From Phycisphaerae bacterium (GTDB taxonomy: Bacteria > Planctomycetota > Phycisphaerae > Phycisphaerales > UBA1924), in contig JAUIHS010000001.1 of NCBI GenBank assembly GCA_030432255.1, positions 389,628 to 453,627 of the forward strand: a DNA stretch of 64,000 bases, written 5' to 3'. This document shows, piece after piece, positions 1 to 9,062 of the stretch (its first letter is position 1; every line of letters starts with the position of its first letter). Both the position numbers and the translations under genes were made by a program. A model generated the notes under the pieces. That model was not told the DNA's origin. It did no database searches and saw nothing but the letters and a program-made list of their open reading frames with translations.

Positions 1-654
1 CACGCCGCGGGGGACCTGGCCGGTGAAGCCGTCGAAGTTGGTCACACCGACGATGAGTTCGCCCTTCAGGCCACGAAGTCCGGCGGGGGTACCGAGGAAG
101 ACGGAGCCGGCGGTGCCGTCGATGCCGGCGAAGCCCGGGCCGAAGACCAGGTTGGCGCCGGAGGTGGTCGGTGCCGGGTCGTTGGTGAGGGTCATCGCCT
201 CGTACTCGAGGTTGTTCTGGCCGGTGGCGAAGTTGGCACGCCAGAGGCCGGTGCCGTCCGTCAGCATGGTGCCGAAGCTGTTCGAGCGGTTGGCAGCGCC
301 TTCGAGGACGAAGGAGTTGTTGGACTGAGGGGCGTCCACCGTGCCGATCGCAGCGACCCACTTGGGGAAGATGTCGCTGGAGAAGGTGGTCACGCCACCG
401 AGCAGGCTGCCGCCGACGGACTGGACCACGGCGGAGTTCTGGAGCGGGCCCTGATCGGCGTCGATCAGGTAGGGCACGTAGATGGTGGCGTCAGCGAAGG
501 AGCCGCCCGCACCACGGACCACCGTGGGGACGACAACCTCTGCGTACTGACCGGCCTGACCGGTCACGTCGTAATCAACGGCGAACACGGTCGATCCTGC
601 GGCCAGAACAATACCCGCCGCGGCGGAAAGCCGCCCGAAGTCCTTGATCATCAT
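1..654 (-). CDS. Secreted protein of unknown function, partial (C-terminus beyond window)
   Basis: An open frame of 218 codons runs from the ATG at 654 to the window edge without a stop, so the C-terminus is missing. The N-terminus begins MMIKDFGRLSAAAGIVLA, a basic stretch then a hydrophobic segment ending near A-x-A (..STVFAVDYDV), which reads as a Sec signal peptide. The visible mature part is rich in G, T, N and V, with stretches such as QSVGGSLLGGVTTFSSDIFPKW, consistent with a beta-rich exported or surface protein. A purine-rich GAGAGAG lies just before the ATG. No family was recognised. It could carry a C-terminal dockerin-like domain like other secreted proteins here, but that part is outside the window. 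Confidence 0.7.
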   Translation of the reverse strand, partial: MMIKDFGRLSAAAGIVLAAGSTVFAVDYDVTGQAGQYAEVVVPTVVRGAGGSFADATIYVPYLIDADQGPLQNSAVVQSVGGSLLGGVTTFSSDIFPKWVAAIGTVDAPQSNNSFVLEGAANRSNSFGTMLTDGTGLWRANFATGQNNLEYEAMTLTNDPAPTTSGANLVFGPGFAGIDGTAGSVFLGTPAGLRGLKGELIVGVTNFDGFTGQVPRGV

Positions 655-908
655 GGTTTTCTCTCTCTGTGTTGTTTGCTGCGACTTGACGTCTAAAACT
701 GGTGCGCTTTCCGGGCGCACCCACACCGGGAATTCAGTCTATCACAAGTCCGCTGAAACGGAATCATCGATCGAAGGATCTGCGGCAATAACTGCGCAAC
801 ATTAACGAAGTGAGGCGCTCTCGCCAAAATCTGCCCGTTCATGAGGAAAAACGGTCGATCGAGGCGCATCATCTCCGGACCCGAATACGCCGCATCTTAT
901 CCATCTTC
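655..908. other. Intergenic region with leader hairpin of the partial gene
   Basis: This 254-bp AT-richer spacer separates the partial secreted protein from the end of mobA, both on the minus strand. GTGCGC at 702-707 and GCGCAC at 715-720 form a short hairpin in the presumed 5' leader of the gene starting at 654. No convincing -35/-10 pair or small gene was found. Confidence 0.35.
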
Positions 909-1484
909 TCATGAATCGCATTCCCGGACGTCACGGGGCCGATTGACATTCACGAGTTCCTCCGCATTCACACCCACCTCGAGGCGCTCGCCGGCGTCGA
1001 AGGCGTCCCGCAACCGAAGCGCACCGGACGAGACCAGTTCCTCCAGGCGAGCCCGGGCCGCCTCAAAATAGATCGCGCAGCAGGGCTCCAGGCGATCTGT
1101 CACCGCCATCACGCACAAGTGAGTCGTGGCTTCCGCCGCTCCCGCGAGCAGGGCACGGATCGTGCCCGAGGACAGCCGAGGCACGTCGCCCGGGGCCACG
1201 CAGACCGGCCCGTCCGCACTTCGCAGCGCGCTGAGGACGCCGCCCATCGGGCCCGCGCCCGGAAAGGCATCCGGCTCGTGAGCGTCCGCACGCGCGGCGA
1301 CTTCAGCGGCACAGTTGCCCACCGCAAAGACACGCGGGCCGAAGACCGATCGCATCGCCGCGATCGGCCGATCAACCAGCCACTCACCGGTCTCGAGCCG
1401 GTGCCGGAGTTTGTCCGTTCCGAACCGCCTGCTGCGACCCCCCACGAGAACCACTGGCCGAATTTCCTCAAGCAACGGTGGCAT
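909..1484 (-). CDS. mobA: Molybdenum cofactor guanylyltransferase MobA-like
   Basis: The 191-residue product has the nucleotidyltransferase signature near its N-terminus: VVLVGGRSRRFGTDK (about residues 11-25), the GG-x-S-x-R-x-G-x-D-K loop of MobA and related NTP transferases. PGAGPMGGVLSALRS and APGDVPRLS follow at the positions of the substrate and metal-binding segments. MobA transfers GMP from GTP to molybdopterin to make the MGD cofactor in the cytoplasm. The ATG at 1484 is preferred over the TTG at 1487 because it overlaps the upstream TGA as TGATG, which suggests translational coupling. No other molybdenum cofactor gene is in the window. It could instead be another small NTP transferase such as MocA. 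Confidence 0.82.
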   Translation of the reverse strand: MPPLLEEIRPVVLVGGRSRRFGTDKLRHRLETGEWLVDRPIAAMRSVFGPRVFAVGNCAAEVAARADAHEPDAFPGAGPMGGVLSALRSADGPVCVAPGDVPRLSSGTIRALLAGAAEATTHLCVMAVTDRLEPCCAIYFEAARARLEELVSSGALRLRDAFDAGERLEVGVNAEELVNVNRPRDVRECDS

Positions 1485-1789
1485 CAATCCGGCCCCGGTG
1501 CACGTGCATGCCGGTCAATCTGCACCAGGCAGTGCGTCTGTTGACAGTCGCAGCGTGCTTCTTCCTCATCACGGATGCGCGCGAGGAAGCCTTCGTCCAC
1601 CGCGAGTGCGCATCCGGCGTGATCAAAGCAAAGGGTCTGCGTCGCCGCGGCATGTCGATGCAGTCGGACGCTGAGTCCGCCGTCAGACGGTCCCACATGG
1701 ACGGTCAGATGATCGCCTCGGAAGATCGCTTCGAGTTCCTCGGGATGAAGTCGGAACCGGATGCCCTGATGCTCGAAGCGGACATTCAT
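1484..1789 (-). CDS. DUF7009-like small protein coupled to mobA
   Basis: This 101-residue protein starts at the ATG at 1789, preceded by a good Shine-Dalgarno (AGGAGA), and its stop overlaps the mobA start. The N-terminus MNVRFEHQGIRFRLHPEE and the later DEGFLARIRDEEEARCDCQQ resemble the small DUF7009 proteins that often sit next to mobA: a short beta-strand start (I-R-x-R-L), then a late acidic segment. The molecular role of that family is not known to me. Coupling to mobA suggests a link to molybdenum cofactor or molybdoenzyme maturation, which is inference. The late Cys-x-Cys (CDC) is present but no metal site can be claimed. Confidence 0.6.
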   Translation of the reverse strand: MNVRFEHQGIRFRLHPEELEAIFRGDHLTVHVGPSDGGLSVRLHRHAAATQTLCFDHAGCALAVDEGFLARIRDEEEARCDCQQTHCLVQIDRHARAPGPD

Positions 1790-1889
1790 GGACGGTCTCC
1801 TGCGCGGGTCGTGAGCGAGCGGACAAGGGTATCGGTGAAGTGCTACACTGCCCGTCTTTACACCACGTATACAAGGGGGTCCGTAAGCC

Positions 1890-2897
1890 ATGCCGGAAAA
1901 CACATCTGAAACCCGTTCCCGCAAGTATATCCGTGATTTTGAGCCTTCCCAGCGCTTCGAAGGCACGTTCTGCATTGCGAACGCCCAGCTTGGTCGGACC
2001 CGTGCGGACAAGCCGTACCTCCGTTGCCTGCTCAGCGACAGCACTGGTGAACTGCCGGGTCGGATGTGGAATGCGGACGAGGGTCTCCTCCAGCGCATCT
2101 CGGTCAACGGCTTCGTTCGAGTCGAGGGAGAGACGCAGCCCTTCCAGGGCGAGCTTCAACTCATCATCCACAACATCATGTCCATCGAGCCGACCTCGGA
2201 TGAGCTGCGCGACCTGCTGCCGCGGTCTGCGCGTGAGCCTGAGGAGATGTTTGTCGAGTTGAAGGCGCTGCTCGATACCGTCGCGCATCCGGCCATGAAG
2301 GCGCTGCTTGACGAGTATCTCTCTGACGACCTGCTCATGGACATGTTCCGCACGGCACCGGCGGCGAAGATGATGCACCATGCCTATCTCGGCGGTCTGC
2401 TGGAGCACACGCTGTCGCTGCTCAACCTTGCCGATCGAGTCTGCCCGCTTTACCCGCGTGTGAACCGGGACATCGTCCTGATCGGGCTGTTCCTGCACGA
2501 CATCGGCAAGACGCGCGAACTGTCGTATCAGGGTGCGTTCGATTACACCGACCGGGGCCTGCTCGTGGGGCACATTGTCGATGGGGCCATCATGCTGCAT
2601 GACAAGGCACAGTCCGCGATGCGCTCCCGGGGTGTTCGCTTTCCAAAGCACGCGATCACCGTACTCCAGCACATCATCCTCTCCCATCACACCGAGCCGG
2701 AGTATGGAGCCGCCAAGGTGCCAGCCACGCCGGAGGCCCTGCTCGTGGCGATGCTCGACAACCTCGATGCCAAGATGGCGATCGGACTCTCCGCGGCTCG
2801 CCCCGAACGGACAGCCGCTTATGATCTCGGGGGTAACTTCACCGAGAAGCAGTGGGCGCTCGGAACGCGACTGTTTCGGCCGGATCCGCTGGACTGA
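1890..2897 (+). CDS. OB-fold/HD-domain 3'-5' exoribonuclease, YhaM-like
   Basis: The 335-residue product has an N-terminal OB-fold-like nucleic-acid-binding region (about residues 20-105, with TFCIANAQLGRTRADKPYLR) and then an HD phosphohydrolase domain. HD landmarks are HHAYLGGLLEHTLSLL near residues 162-177 and GLFLHDIGKTREL near 197-209, followed by HHTEPE downstream. This order and length match YhaM/CbfI 3'-5' exoribonucleases, cytoplasmic Mn-dependent enzymes that trim RNA and single-stranded DNA. The ATG at 1890 follows AAGGGGG. The gene stands alone ahead of the LON-domain gene, 38 bp downstream. Confidence 0.85.
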   Translation: MPENTSETRSRKYIRDFEPSQRFEGTFCIANAQLGRTRADKPYLRCLLSDSTGELPGRMWNADEGLLQRISVNGFVRVEGETQPFQGELQLIIHNIMSIEPTSDELRDLLPRSAREPEEMFVELKALLDTVAHPAMKALLDEYLSDDLLMDMFRTAPAAKMMHHAYLGGLLEHTLSLLNLADRVCPLYPRVNRDIVLIGLFLHDIGKTRELSYQGAFDYTDRGLLVGHIVDGAIMLHDKAQSAMRSRGVRFPKHAITVLQHIILSHHTEPEYGAAKVPATPEALLVAMLDNLDAKMAIGLSAARPERTAAYDLGGNFTEKQWALGTRLFRPDPLD

Positions 2898-2935
2898 ACG
2901 GTCAGACCGGGCCCGCGTTCATAGAATGAAGAGTT

Positions 2936-3646
2936 ATGGATGAGGACGCAGCACAGGTTCGAGTGAACTTCAAGACGCCGTTTCCGATCTTTCCCCTCGA
3001 TCGCGTCTGCCTGTTGCCGCATGCCGTTCGCCCCCTCGTCATCTTCGAAGATCGCTATCTCCAGATGGTCGAGCATGTCCTCGATGCCTCGGGTCAGATC
3101 GCCATGGCGGTGTTCCGGGGGGCCGATTGGAAGTCGGAATACGAAGGCGCTCCCGCGATTCGTCCGGCTGTGTGCATCGGTCGCATCTTTCAGCACGAGC
3201 GACTCGCAGATGGTCGCTTCCAGATCATCCTCCAGGGTGTTTGCAGGGCGCGAATCATCGATGAACGCCTGCCGGATGGCGATCGCCTCTACCGGGAAGC
3301 GCTGCTCGAACCCATGGACGTGCAGCCCGCCGATGATGAGCTTCTCGCCACCGCGCGCGAGTCCATCCTCCGACTCCTCGGCAGCGAGCCGTTGACCGAC
3401 CTCAAGGTCGGCCAGGAAATCAGGAAGCAGTTGCGCGAGCCGCGTGTGCCCACCGCCGCTGCACTGGAGATCATCACGATGTCAGTGCTGACGGACAACC
3501 CCACGCAGTACCGGTTGCTCGCCGAGGGTGATGCCGCTCGCCGCGCTGAGATCGTGCAAAACGAACTCCGCCGACTGGCTAACACCATTGACATCGCAAA
3601 GCGCCAGCAGGATCCCGATGCGCCACGCGGCGTGGTCTGGAACTGA
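2936..3646 (+). CDS. LON N-terminal (PUA-like) domain protein
   Basis: The 236-residue protein opens with FPIFPLDRVCLLPHAVRPL followed by IFEDRYLQMVEHVL. These are the hallmarks of the Lon substrate-binding N-domain: F-P-L-x-x-x-V-L-x-P, then I-F-E-x-R-Y. There is no AAA+ or protease domain, so this is the stand-alone LON-domain type, not Lon protease. Such proteins are common in bacteria but their function is poorly defined; a role in protein quality control is only suggested by the domain. The C-terminal part is helical and ends in KRQQDPDAPRG. It ends 34 bp from the convergent hscA-like gene. Confidence 0.85.
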   Translation: MDEDAAQVRVNFKTPFPIFPLDRVCLLPHAVRPLVIFEDRYLQMVEHVLDASGQIAMAVFRGADWKSEYEGAPAIRPAVCIGRIFQHERLADGRFQIILQGVCRARIIDERLPDGDRLYREALLEPMDVQPADDELLATARESILRLLGSEPLTDLKVGQEIRKQLREPRVPTAAALEIITMSVLTDNPTQYRLLAEGDAARRAEIVQNELRRLANTIDIAKRQQDPDAPRGVVWN

Positions 3647-3680
3647 ACCGGATCTCACGGCATCCCCGGGGCATCGACGC

Positions 3681-5594
3681 TCAGCCCTTGCGCAGCGAGT
3701 CCGCAATGCTGATCTCGTGCATCCGGACGCTGGCGCGATCGAGTTCTTCCTTGAGTGTGTGGAAGCGGTTGGCATCCACCGAGCGCCAATCTGTTTCGGC
3801 CTGCACGGCGCACGCATCTAGCTTGGCCGCGATGGCCTCGAGTTCGGAGCGGTATGAATCGTCGAGGAGGTCTCCCATCTTCTCCAGTCTTTCCCGGATC
3901 CACTTCAGGTCGAGGCGGCTGTTGGCAATGAGATCAACGATCCGGTGACGCTCCATGTCATCGCGCGCGTTCGAGAATGCCTCGGCCTCGATGCGATCCA
4001 CTTCTTCGCGCGTCAGTCCATAGTTGGGAACGACCTGGATGCCAGCGCGCTTGCCGCTGCGCTTCTCGATCGCGCTCACATTCAGGATGCCGTTGGCATC
4101 GACGAGGAACTCGACTTCGACCTGGGGAATGCCCGCCGGCATCGGTGGCACGCCGCGAAGGTGAAACTCGCCGAGGGATCGACAGTCCGCGGCCATCTCC
4201 CGTTCACCCTGCAGGATCGTGATGCGGATGGAGGTCTGGCCATCCACGTTCGTCGAGAACATCTCCGTGGCGCGGGCCGGTACCGATGTGTTCCGGAAGA
4301 TCAGTTTGGCCACCGCACCGCCCGCGGTCTCGATACCGAGGCTCAACGGAATGACATCCATCAGCAGCATGTCGCGCGTCAGTCCACTCATGATGGAAGC
4401 CTGCAGCGCGGCCCCGAGCGCCACGACTTCGTCCGGATCGAGAGCCGTGTAGGGTTCGCAGGCGAAGAACTCACCCACACGCTCGCGCACCAGCGGAATC
4501 CGGGTCGATCCACCCACCATGATCACGCGGTCAATGTCGGCGGGAGCCATGTCGGCGTCACGCAGGGCGCGGCGGCACGCTGTCAGGGCACGGGTGATCC
4601 AGTCGGCCATCAGATCATTCAACTGGGCCCGGGTTACCGTGCGCACATATTGGTGCGGCGCTTCCTCACCCGAGTCGATGACGAGGCTGACCGTTGTCTC
4701 GCTCTCACTGCTGAGCCGGATCTTGGCCGACTCGGCGAGAAGCCGAAGCGCCTGCCTCGTCTCGGCCGGGAAGGTGATGGTTCGCCCGAGCGCTTCATTG
4801 ATCTCGCCCTGAAACAGGTCCATCAGGAGGCGATCGACATCATCACCTCCCAGGTGCGTGTCGCCTGCCGTTGACAGGACCTGGAAGAAGCCCGTCGAAT
4901 CGTCATCATCCTGCCCTTCATCCTCGCTCTTCGGGATCACACGCAGGATCGAGATGTCAAAGGTGCCGCCACCCAGATCGAAGACCGCAACGGTCTGCGG
5001 CTCACCGCCGGTCATTCCGATGCCGTAGGCCAGCGCGGCGGCCGTCGGTTCATTCACGATGCGAACCACATCGAGACCGGCGAGGCGCCCCGCATCACGG
5101 GTCGCCTGACGCTGAGCATCGTCAAAGTACGCCGGAACAGTCACGACCGCCTTACTGACGGGATACCCCAGTGCCGCGACGGCCCGATCGCGCAGCGTCC
5201 GCAGCACTACCGCGGACACCTCCTGTGGAGTCACGACGGTGTCACCCGCGAGTTGAATCCGCGCGGTCTGATTGGCGCCCTCGACGACCTGGTAACCGAG
5301 GTACCGCAAGTCATCGGCGCAGTCGCGGAGTGAGCGGCCGACGAGACGCTTTGCGCTGTGTACCGTTCGCTCGGCGTACTGGACGGCCTGCTGCCGCGCC
5401 TCGTCGCCAACCGACTCGATCTCGCCGCCCGGTCCGAAGCGGACGACACTGGGCAGCATGCGATGGCCGGAATCGTCGGGGATGATCCGCGGCCCGCGCT
5501 CATCGCAGATGGCAACGAGTGAATTGGTCGTACCAAGGTCGATGCCGAGGATGCAGTCGGGATGGGTGGTGCTGTCAGAAGTCGTGGAGGCCAT
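3681..5594 (-). CDS. hscA: Hsp70-family chaperone, HscA-like
   Basis: The 637-residue protein has a full actin-like ATPase domain: phosphate-1 loop GIDLGTTNSLVAI (residue 17 on), VPAYFDDAQRQATRDAG, VFDLGGGTFDISIL and VIMVGGSTRIPLV. The substrate-binding domain contains GEREMAADCRSLGEFHLRG. That segment is closer to HscA (GEREL..DCRSLARFELRGIPPM) than to DnaK, and NYGLTREEV supports the same placement. HscA assists iron-sulfur cluster transfer from IscU. No iscS, iscU, hscB or fdx is adjacent, so the assignment rests on sequence alone. Length is close to the family (616 in E. coli). A divergent DnaK paralogue is the main alternative. Confidence 0.8.
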   Translation of the reverse strand: MASTTSDSTTHPDCILGIDLGTTNSLVAICDERGPRIIPDDSGHRMLPSVVRFGPGGEIESVGDEARQQAVQYAERTVHSAKRLVGRSLRDCADDLRYLGYQVVEGANQTARIQLAGDTVVTPQEVSAVVLRTLRDRAVAALGYPVSKAVVTVPAYFDDAQRQATRDAGRLAGLDVVRIVNEPTAAALAYGIGMTGGEPQTVAVFDLGGGTFDISILRVIPKSEDEGQDDDDSTGFFQVLSTAGDTHLGGDDVDRLLMDLFQGEINEALGRTITFPAETRQALRLLAESAKIRLSSESETTVSLVIDSGEEAPHQYVRTVTRAQLNDLMADWITRALTACRRALRDADMAPADIDRVIMVGGSTRIPLVRERVGEFFACEPYTALDPDEVVALGAALQASIMSGLTRDMLLMDVIPLSLGIETAGGAVAKLIFRNTSVPARATEMFSTNVDGQTSIRITILQGEREMAADCRSLGEFHLRGVPPMPAGIPQVEVEFLVDANGILNVSAIEKRSGKRAGIQVVPNYGLTREEVDRIEAEAFSNARDDMERHRIVDLIANSRLDLKWIRERLEKMGDLLDDSYRSELEAIAAKLDACAVQAETDWRSVDANRFHTLKEELDRASVRMHEISIADSLRKG

Positions 5595-5637
5595 GGATGG
5601 AAGGGTATGCGCTGGGGCGTCCCGCTTCCAATGTCGG

Positions 5638-6774
5638 TCAGGCGGCGGACTGCCGTCCTGAGGCCGGGCCTTCGAGGTCCGCGCGGATCACGACCTCAAC
5701 TGTTGTGCCCTTCCCCTCACTGGAGAAGAAGGTGATGGAGCCGCCGTGGACCTCAGCTATGCGACGGCAGATGAAGAGCCCAAGACCGGTCGATGCCGAG
5801 CCGCCGCGGGGAACGACCCCCTGGTTGAGCGCGAAGGGCGACTTTGCCTGCTCGACGACCTTGGGGTCGAAGCCGGTACCGGTATCCGAGATGGCGATGC
5901 GGACCCACTCCCCGTGCTCGCCCGACGTCCGGTGGGCCAGGATCTTGATCGAGCCGCTGGCGGTGTGTTTCCGCGCGTTGTTGGCGAGGTTCACGACGAG
6001 GCGTCGAATCGCCGTCTCATCTCCCCTGATGCTGAGATCCGCCGGCTCGGCGCGGGCGTCGATCTCCACTTCCGCGTTGTCGATGAGCGGGCGGATGGCG
6101 TCCAGAGCCTCGTCGAGCATTCGCGACAGTGCGATCTCGCCCCAGTTCCACGCAGCCGCGGAACTGTTGAGCCGCGCGCTCTCGAGCAGATCATCCACCA
6201 TGTCGCTCAGTTGGATGATCCCGTCATGGATGTTGCGGATGAAGAGATCAACGTCGCCGGACTCGCGGCATTCATCGGTAATCAGGAACTCGCTTGTCGC
6301 CCGGATGGAACTGAGCGGTGTCTTCAAGTCATGCCCGATGATGCCGAGCATCTCTTCGGGTGCGATCGGCTCCTGGGTCTCGGATGCGGCCTTCCGTCGC
6401 ACCACTTCCTCGGCAAGCTGAATCCGCAGCAGGAGATCTTCGCGGCTCAGCGGCTTGGTGATGTAATCGTTGGCGCCCGCGTCGAGTCCAACCATGAGGT
6501 TGTCGCGGCGACCACAGGTTGTCATCAGAAGGACATGCACCGCTCGGAGTTCCGGCTCTTCCTTGAGCAACGCACAGTACGCCGGGCCACCTCCGCCGGG
6601 GAGCAACCAGTCGGCCAGTATGAGATCCGGACTTTCTCGGCGCGCGATCTCCAAGGCTTCATCGCAGCTCTCCGCGACGAAGGTGCTGTAGCCCTCCTGA
6701 CCGAGATCCTCGCGAAGCTGGCGGAGGATGATCGGATCATCGTCGGCGATCAGGATTCTGGTCTTGGTGGTCAT
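5638..6774 (-). CDS. Hybrid response regulator / histidine kinase
   Basis: The 378-residue cytoplasmic protein has an N-terminal receiver domain (ILIADDDPIIL, phospho-acceptor Asp in LILADWLLPGG, conserved Lys in YITKPLS). A HisKA dimerisation domain follows, with H-box GHDLKTPLSSIRA, then a HATPase domain with N-box NLANNARKH, G1 box DTGTGFDP and G2 GLGLFICRR. It has no membrane segment and no output DNA-binding domain, so it probably relays phosphate from another kinase. The start at 6774 (MTTKTRI) is chosen because the receiver fold begins there; an in-frame extension to 6960 would overlap the divergent pheT start. The ligand or partner is unknown. Confidence 0.88.
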   Translation of the reverse strand: MTTKTRILIADDDPIILRQLREDLGQEGYSTFVAESCDEALEIARRESPDLILADWLLPGGGGPAYCALLKEEPELRAVHVLLMTTCGRRDNLMVGLDAGANDYITKPLSREDLLLRIQLAEEVVRRKAASETQEPIAPEEMLGIIGHDLKTPLSSIRATSEFLITDECRESGDVDLFIRNIHDGIIQLSDMVDDLLESARLNSSAAAWNWGEIALSRMLDEALDAIRPLIDNAEVEIDARAEPADLSIRGDETAIRRLVVNLANNARKHTASGSIKILAHRTSGEHGEWVRIAISDTGTGFDPKVVEQAKSPFALNQGVVPRGGSASTGLGLFICRRIAEVHGGSITFFSSEGKGTTVEVVIRADLEGPASGRQSAA

Positions 6775-6958
6775 GGACAATCTCGCGGGAACAGCTTCCG
6801 GTCGTCGCACCCTTCCTGGCTGATCATCGACGGGCCGCGGCTGCGGCTTTTGCCCGTCCGACGGGGTTCCCGACAATTCAATCGTGGATTCTGCCGTGGT
6901 TCTCGGACCTGATCGGCACTCGGGGCACATGGTCCGGCCATCGGCTATCCTGCCGCGC

Positions 6959-9046
6959 ATGAGGACCTCACTCCAATGGCTCCAGCGCTACCTGACACCC
7001 GCCGATCTCACCGTGGATGAAGCCGATCATGTGCTCACGCACGTGGGCTTTCCCATCGAAGAGCAGGTTGAACTGCCCACCGGCGACATGCAACTGGACG
7101 TGGAACTGACGAGCAATCGCGGCGACTGCCTTTGCCACGTGGGCCTGGCGCGCGAGATTGCCGCTTCGACCGGACGGACGTTGGCGGTGCCGACACCGAA
7201 GATCTCGGAATCGGGTCCCGATGTCTCAAGCCTGACATCGGTCGACAACCGCGTTCCCGATGTGTGCCCCCTGTTCACGGCCCGCGTGATCCGGGGGGTC
7301 AGGGTCGGGCCGTCACCGGCGTGGCTGGTTGAAGCCCTTGAGGCGATCGGTCAGCGGTCCATCAACAACGTCGTTGACATCTCAAACTTCGTCCTCTTCG
7401 AACTCGGCCATCCGAACCACACGTTTGACCTCGACCGCCTGAAGGGTGGAATTCATGTCCGTGCAGCGACCGGCGGTGAGACGCTGATGTGCCTGGACGA
7501 CATCGAACACAAGTTGCACACAGATGATGTGGTGGTCGCTGACGACAGCGGGCCCGTCTCCCTCGCGGGGGTGATCGGTGGTCGTCCGACCGGTGTCACG
7601 GAAGAGACGACGAACGTGCTGATCGAAGTGGCGACCTGGGATCCAACTCGCGTGCGGAACACGGCGCGGCGTCACCAGATCACGACTGATGCCGGGCATC
7701 GATTCGAGCGGTACGTCGATGCGCGCGATGTCGAGACGGCCTCCCGCCGCGTCGCCGAACTGATCATGGAGGTCGCGGGCGGCGAATTGTGTTCGGGCGT
7801 AATCATGGCAGGCAGTGCGGATGCCCCGCGCACCGTGGTGGACTTCCGTCTGTCACGATGCGAGCACCTGCTGGGTATCGAGGTGCCGAGGGAGGAACTC
7901 GTCCGGTTACTGACCACCGTCGAGATCGCGGTGGAGGAGACGGGAGACCCGGATGTCCTGCGATGCACGATCCCGCACCATCGTCATGATGTGACCCGGG
8001 AAGTTGACCTGATCGAGGAGGTCATTCGCCTGCACGGGATCGAGCACATCGAGGTGGCGCCGCGCATGGAAGTCATCGTCCGTCCGCCGCAGTCGGATGA
8101 GCGCGCGTGTCGGATGATTGGTGATGTTCTGACCGGGCAGGGGTTCTACGAAACTGTCACGGTCAGCTTTCTCACCGAGCAGCAGGCACGCCCCTTCATC
8201 GCACCGGGCGGGCGACTCCTCAAGGTTGATGAGGATCGTCGCAAGGAGAACCCATGGCTCCGGCCCGCCATCATCCCCAGCCTGCTGACGTGTCGGAAGG
8301 CGAATCAGGATGGCCGCGTGCATCCGCCTGAAGGTGTCCGCCTCTTCGAGACCGCCTCGGTCTTCGGCGAAGTGGACGACGGTGAGACGTTCGGACGCCA
8401 GACGCTGGAGTTCCGCAACCTGGCGCTGCTCGCCGATCTTCCTCGCGGCATGAAGGCCGCGGAAGCCGGGCAGGCTGGAGTGCGCACGATCCTCGGAGCG
8501 GTGGAATCGGTTGCCCGCTCGCTTGGCGGGCCGCAGGTCAAGGTTGATGTGGTGCGCCACGATCAGCCGGTGTGGTCGGCGTACGACGGGAAAGCGTGGG
8601 CCGCGCTGCACCTCAACGGAGCGATGCTCGGGACCTTCGGGCTCATTGCGCGTCCGACGCTCGATCAGTGGGGCCTTGAGGAAGGCGTTGTCTGTGCCGA
8701 GGTCAATCTCGATGCGCTCGTCGCGCTCTTCCCGCCTGTCAGTTCCGCCCATCCTCTTCCCAGTTTCCCCGGCATCGAGCGTGACCTGAGCATCATCCTC
8801 GACGAGGCCACACCGTGGTCCGATGTCGAGGCCGTGATCGAGGCCGCCCGGCTTGACCTCATGGTCGGGCACGAATTCGTCACGACATATCGCGGCAAGC
8901 AGATCGGGGCCGGCAGGAAATCTGTCACGCTCCGCCTCCACTTCCGCGATCCTGAACGGACGCTTCGCCACGAGGAAGTCGATCCACAGATGGAGACGCT
9001 CATGGGGCTGTGCCGCGAGAAGCTCTCGGCCGAGATTCGCGGCTAG
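6959..9046 (+). CDS. pheT: Phenylalanyl-tRNA synthetase beta subunit, short form without EMAP-II domain
   Basis: The 695-residue product starts MRTSLQWLQRYL, the usual PheT start. It contains ELTSNRGDCLCHVGLAREIA, B5-domain residues such as RLHGIEHIEV, and a C-terminal ferredoxin-fold anticodon-binding domain (PGIERDLSIILDE ... HFRDPERTL). It joins with PheS to charge tRNA-Phe and supplies editing. In E. coli PheT (795 residues) an EMAP-II-like tRNA-binding domain of about 100 residues precedes the TxNRxDCL segment; here that segment comes at about residue 51, so the domain is absent. pheS is not in the window. The ATG at 6959 is chosen by homology; the frame is open further upstream to 6884. 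Confidence 0.93.
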   Translation: MRTSLQWLQRYLTPADLTVDEADHVLTHVGFPIEEQVELPTGDMQLDVELTSNRGDCLCHVGLAREIAASTGRTLAVPTPKISESGPDVSSLTSVDNRVPDVCPLFTARVIRGVRVGPSPAWLVEALEAIGQRSINNVVDISNFVLFELGHPNHTFDLDRLKGGIHVRAATGGETLMCLDDIEHKLHTDDVVVADDSGPVSLAGVIGGRPTGVTEETTNVLIEVATWDPTRVRNTARRHQITTDAGHRFERYVDARDVETASRRVAELIMEVAGGELCSGVIMAGSADAPRTVVDFRLSRCEHLLGIEVPREELVRLLTTVEIAVEETGDPDVLRCTIPHHRHDVTREVDLIEEVIRLHGIEHIEVAPRMEVIVRPPQSDERACRMIGDVLTGQGFYETVTVSFLTEQQARPFIAPGGRLLKVDEDRRKENPWLRPAIIPSLLTCRKANQDGRVHPPEGVRLFETASVFGEVDDGETFGRQTLEFRNLALLADLPRGMKAAEAGQAGVRTILGAVESVARSLGGPQVKVDVVRHDQPVWSAYDGKAWAALHLNGAMLGTFGLIARPTLDQWGLEEGVVCAEVNLDALVALFPPVSSAHPLPSFPGIERDLSIILDEATPWSDVEAVIEAARLDLMVGHEFVTTYRGKQIGAGRKSVTLRLHFRDPERTLRHEEVDPQMETLMGLCREKLSAEIRG

Positions 9047-9062
9047 ATCAGTGTGCGACGGG

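Noticed and set aside
1683..2690. Antisense open frame of 335 codons over the YhaM-like gene
   Set aside because: The plus strand encodes an OB/HD nuclease with catalytic motifs; the antisense product is not recognisable.
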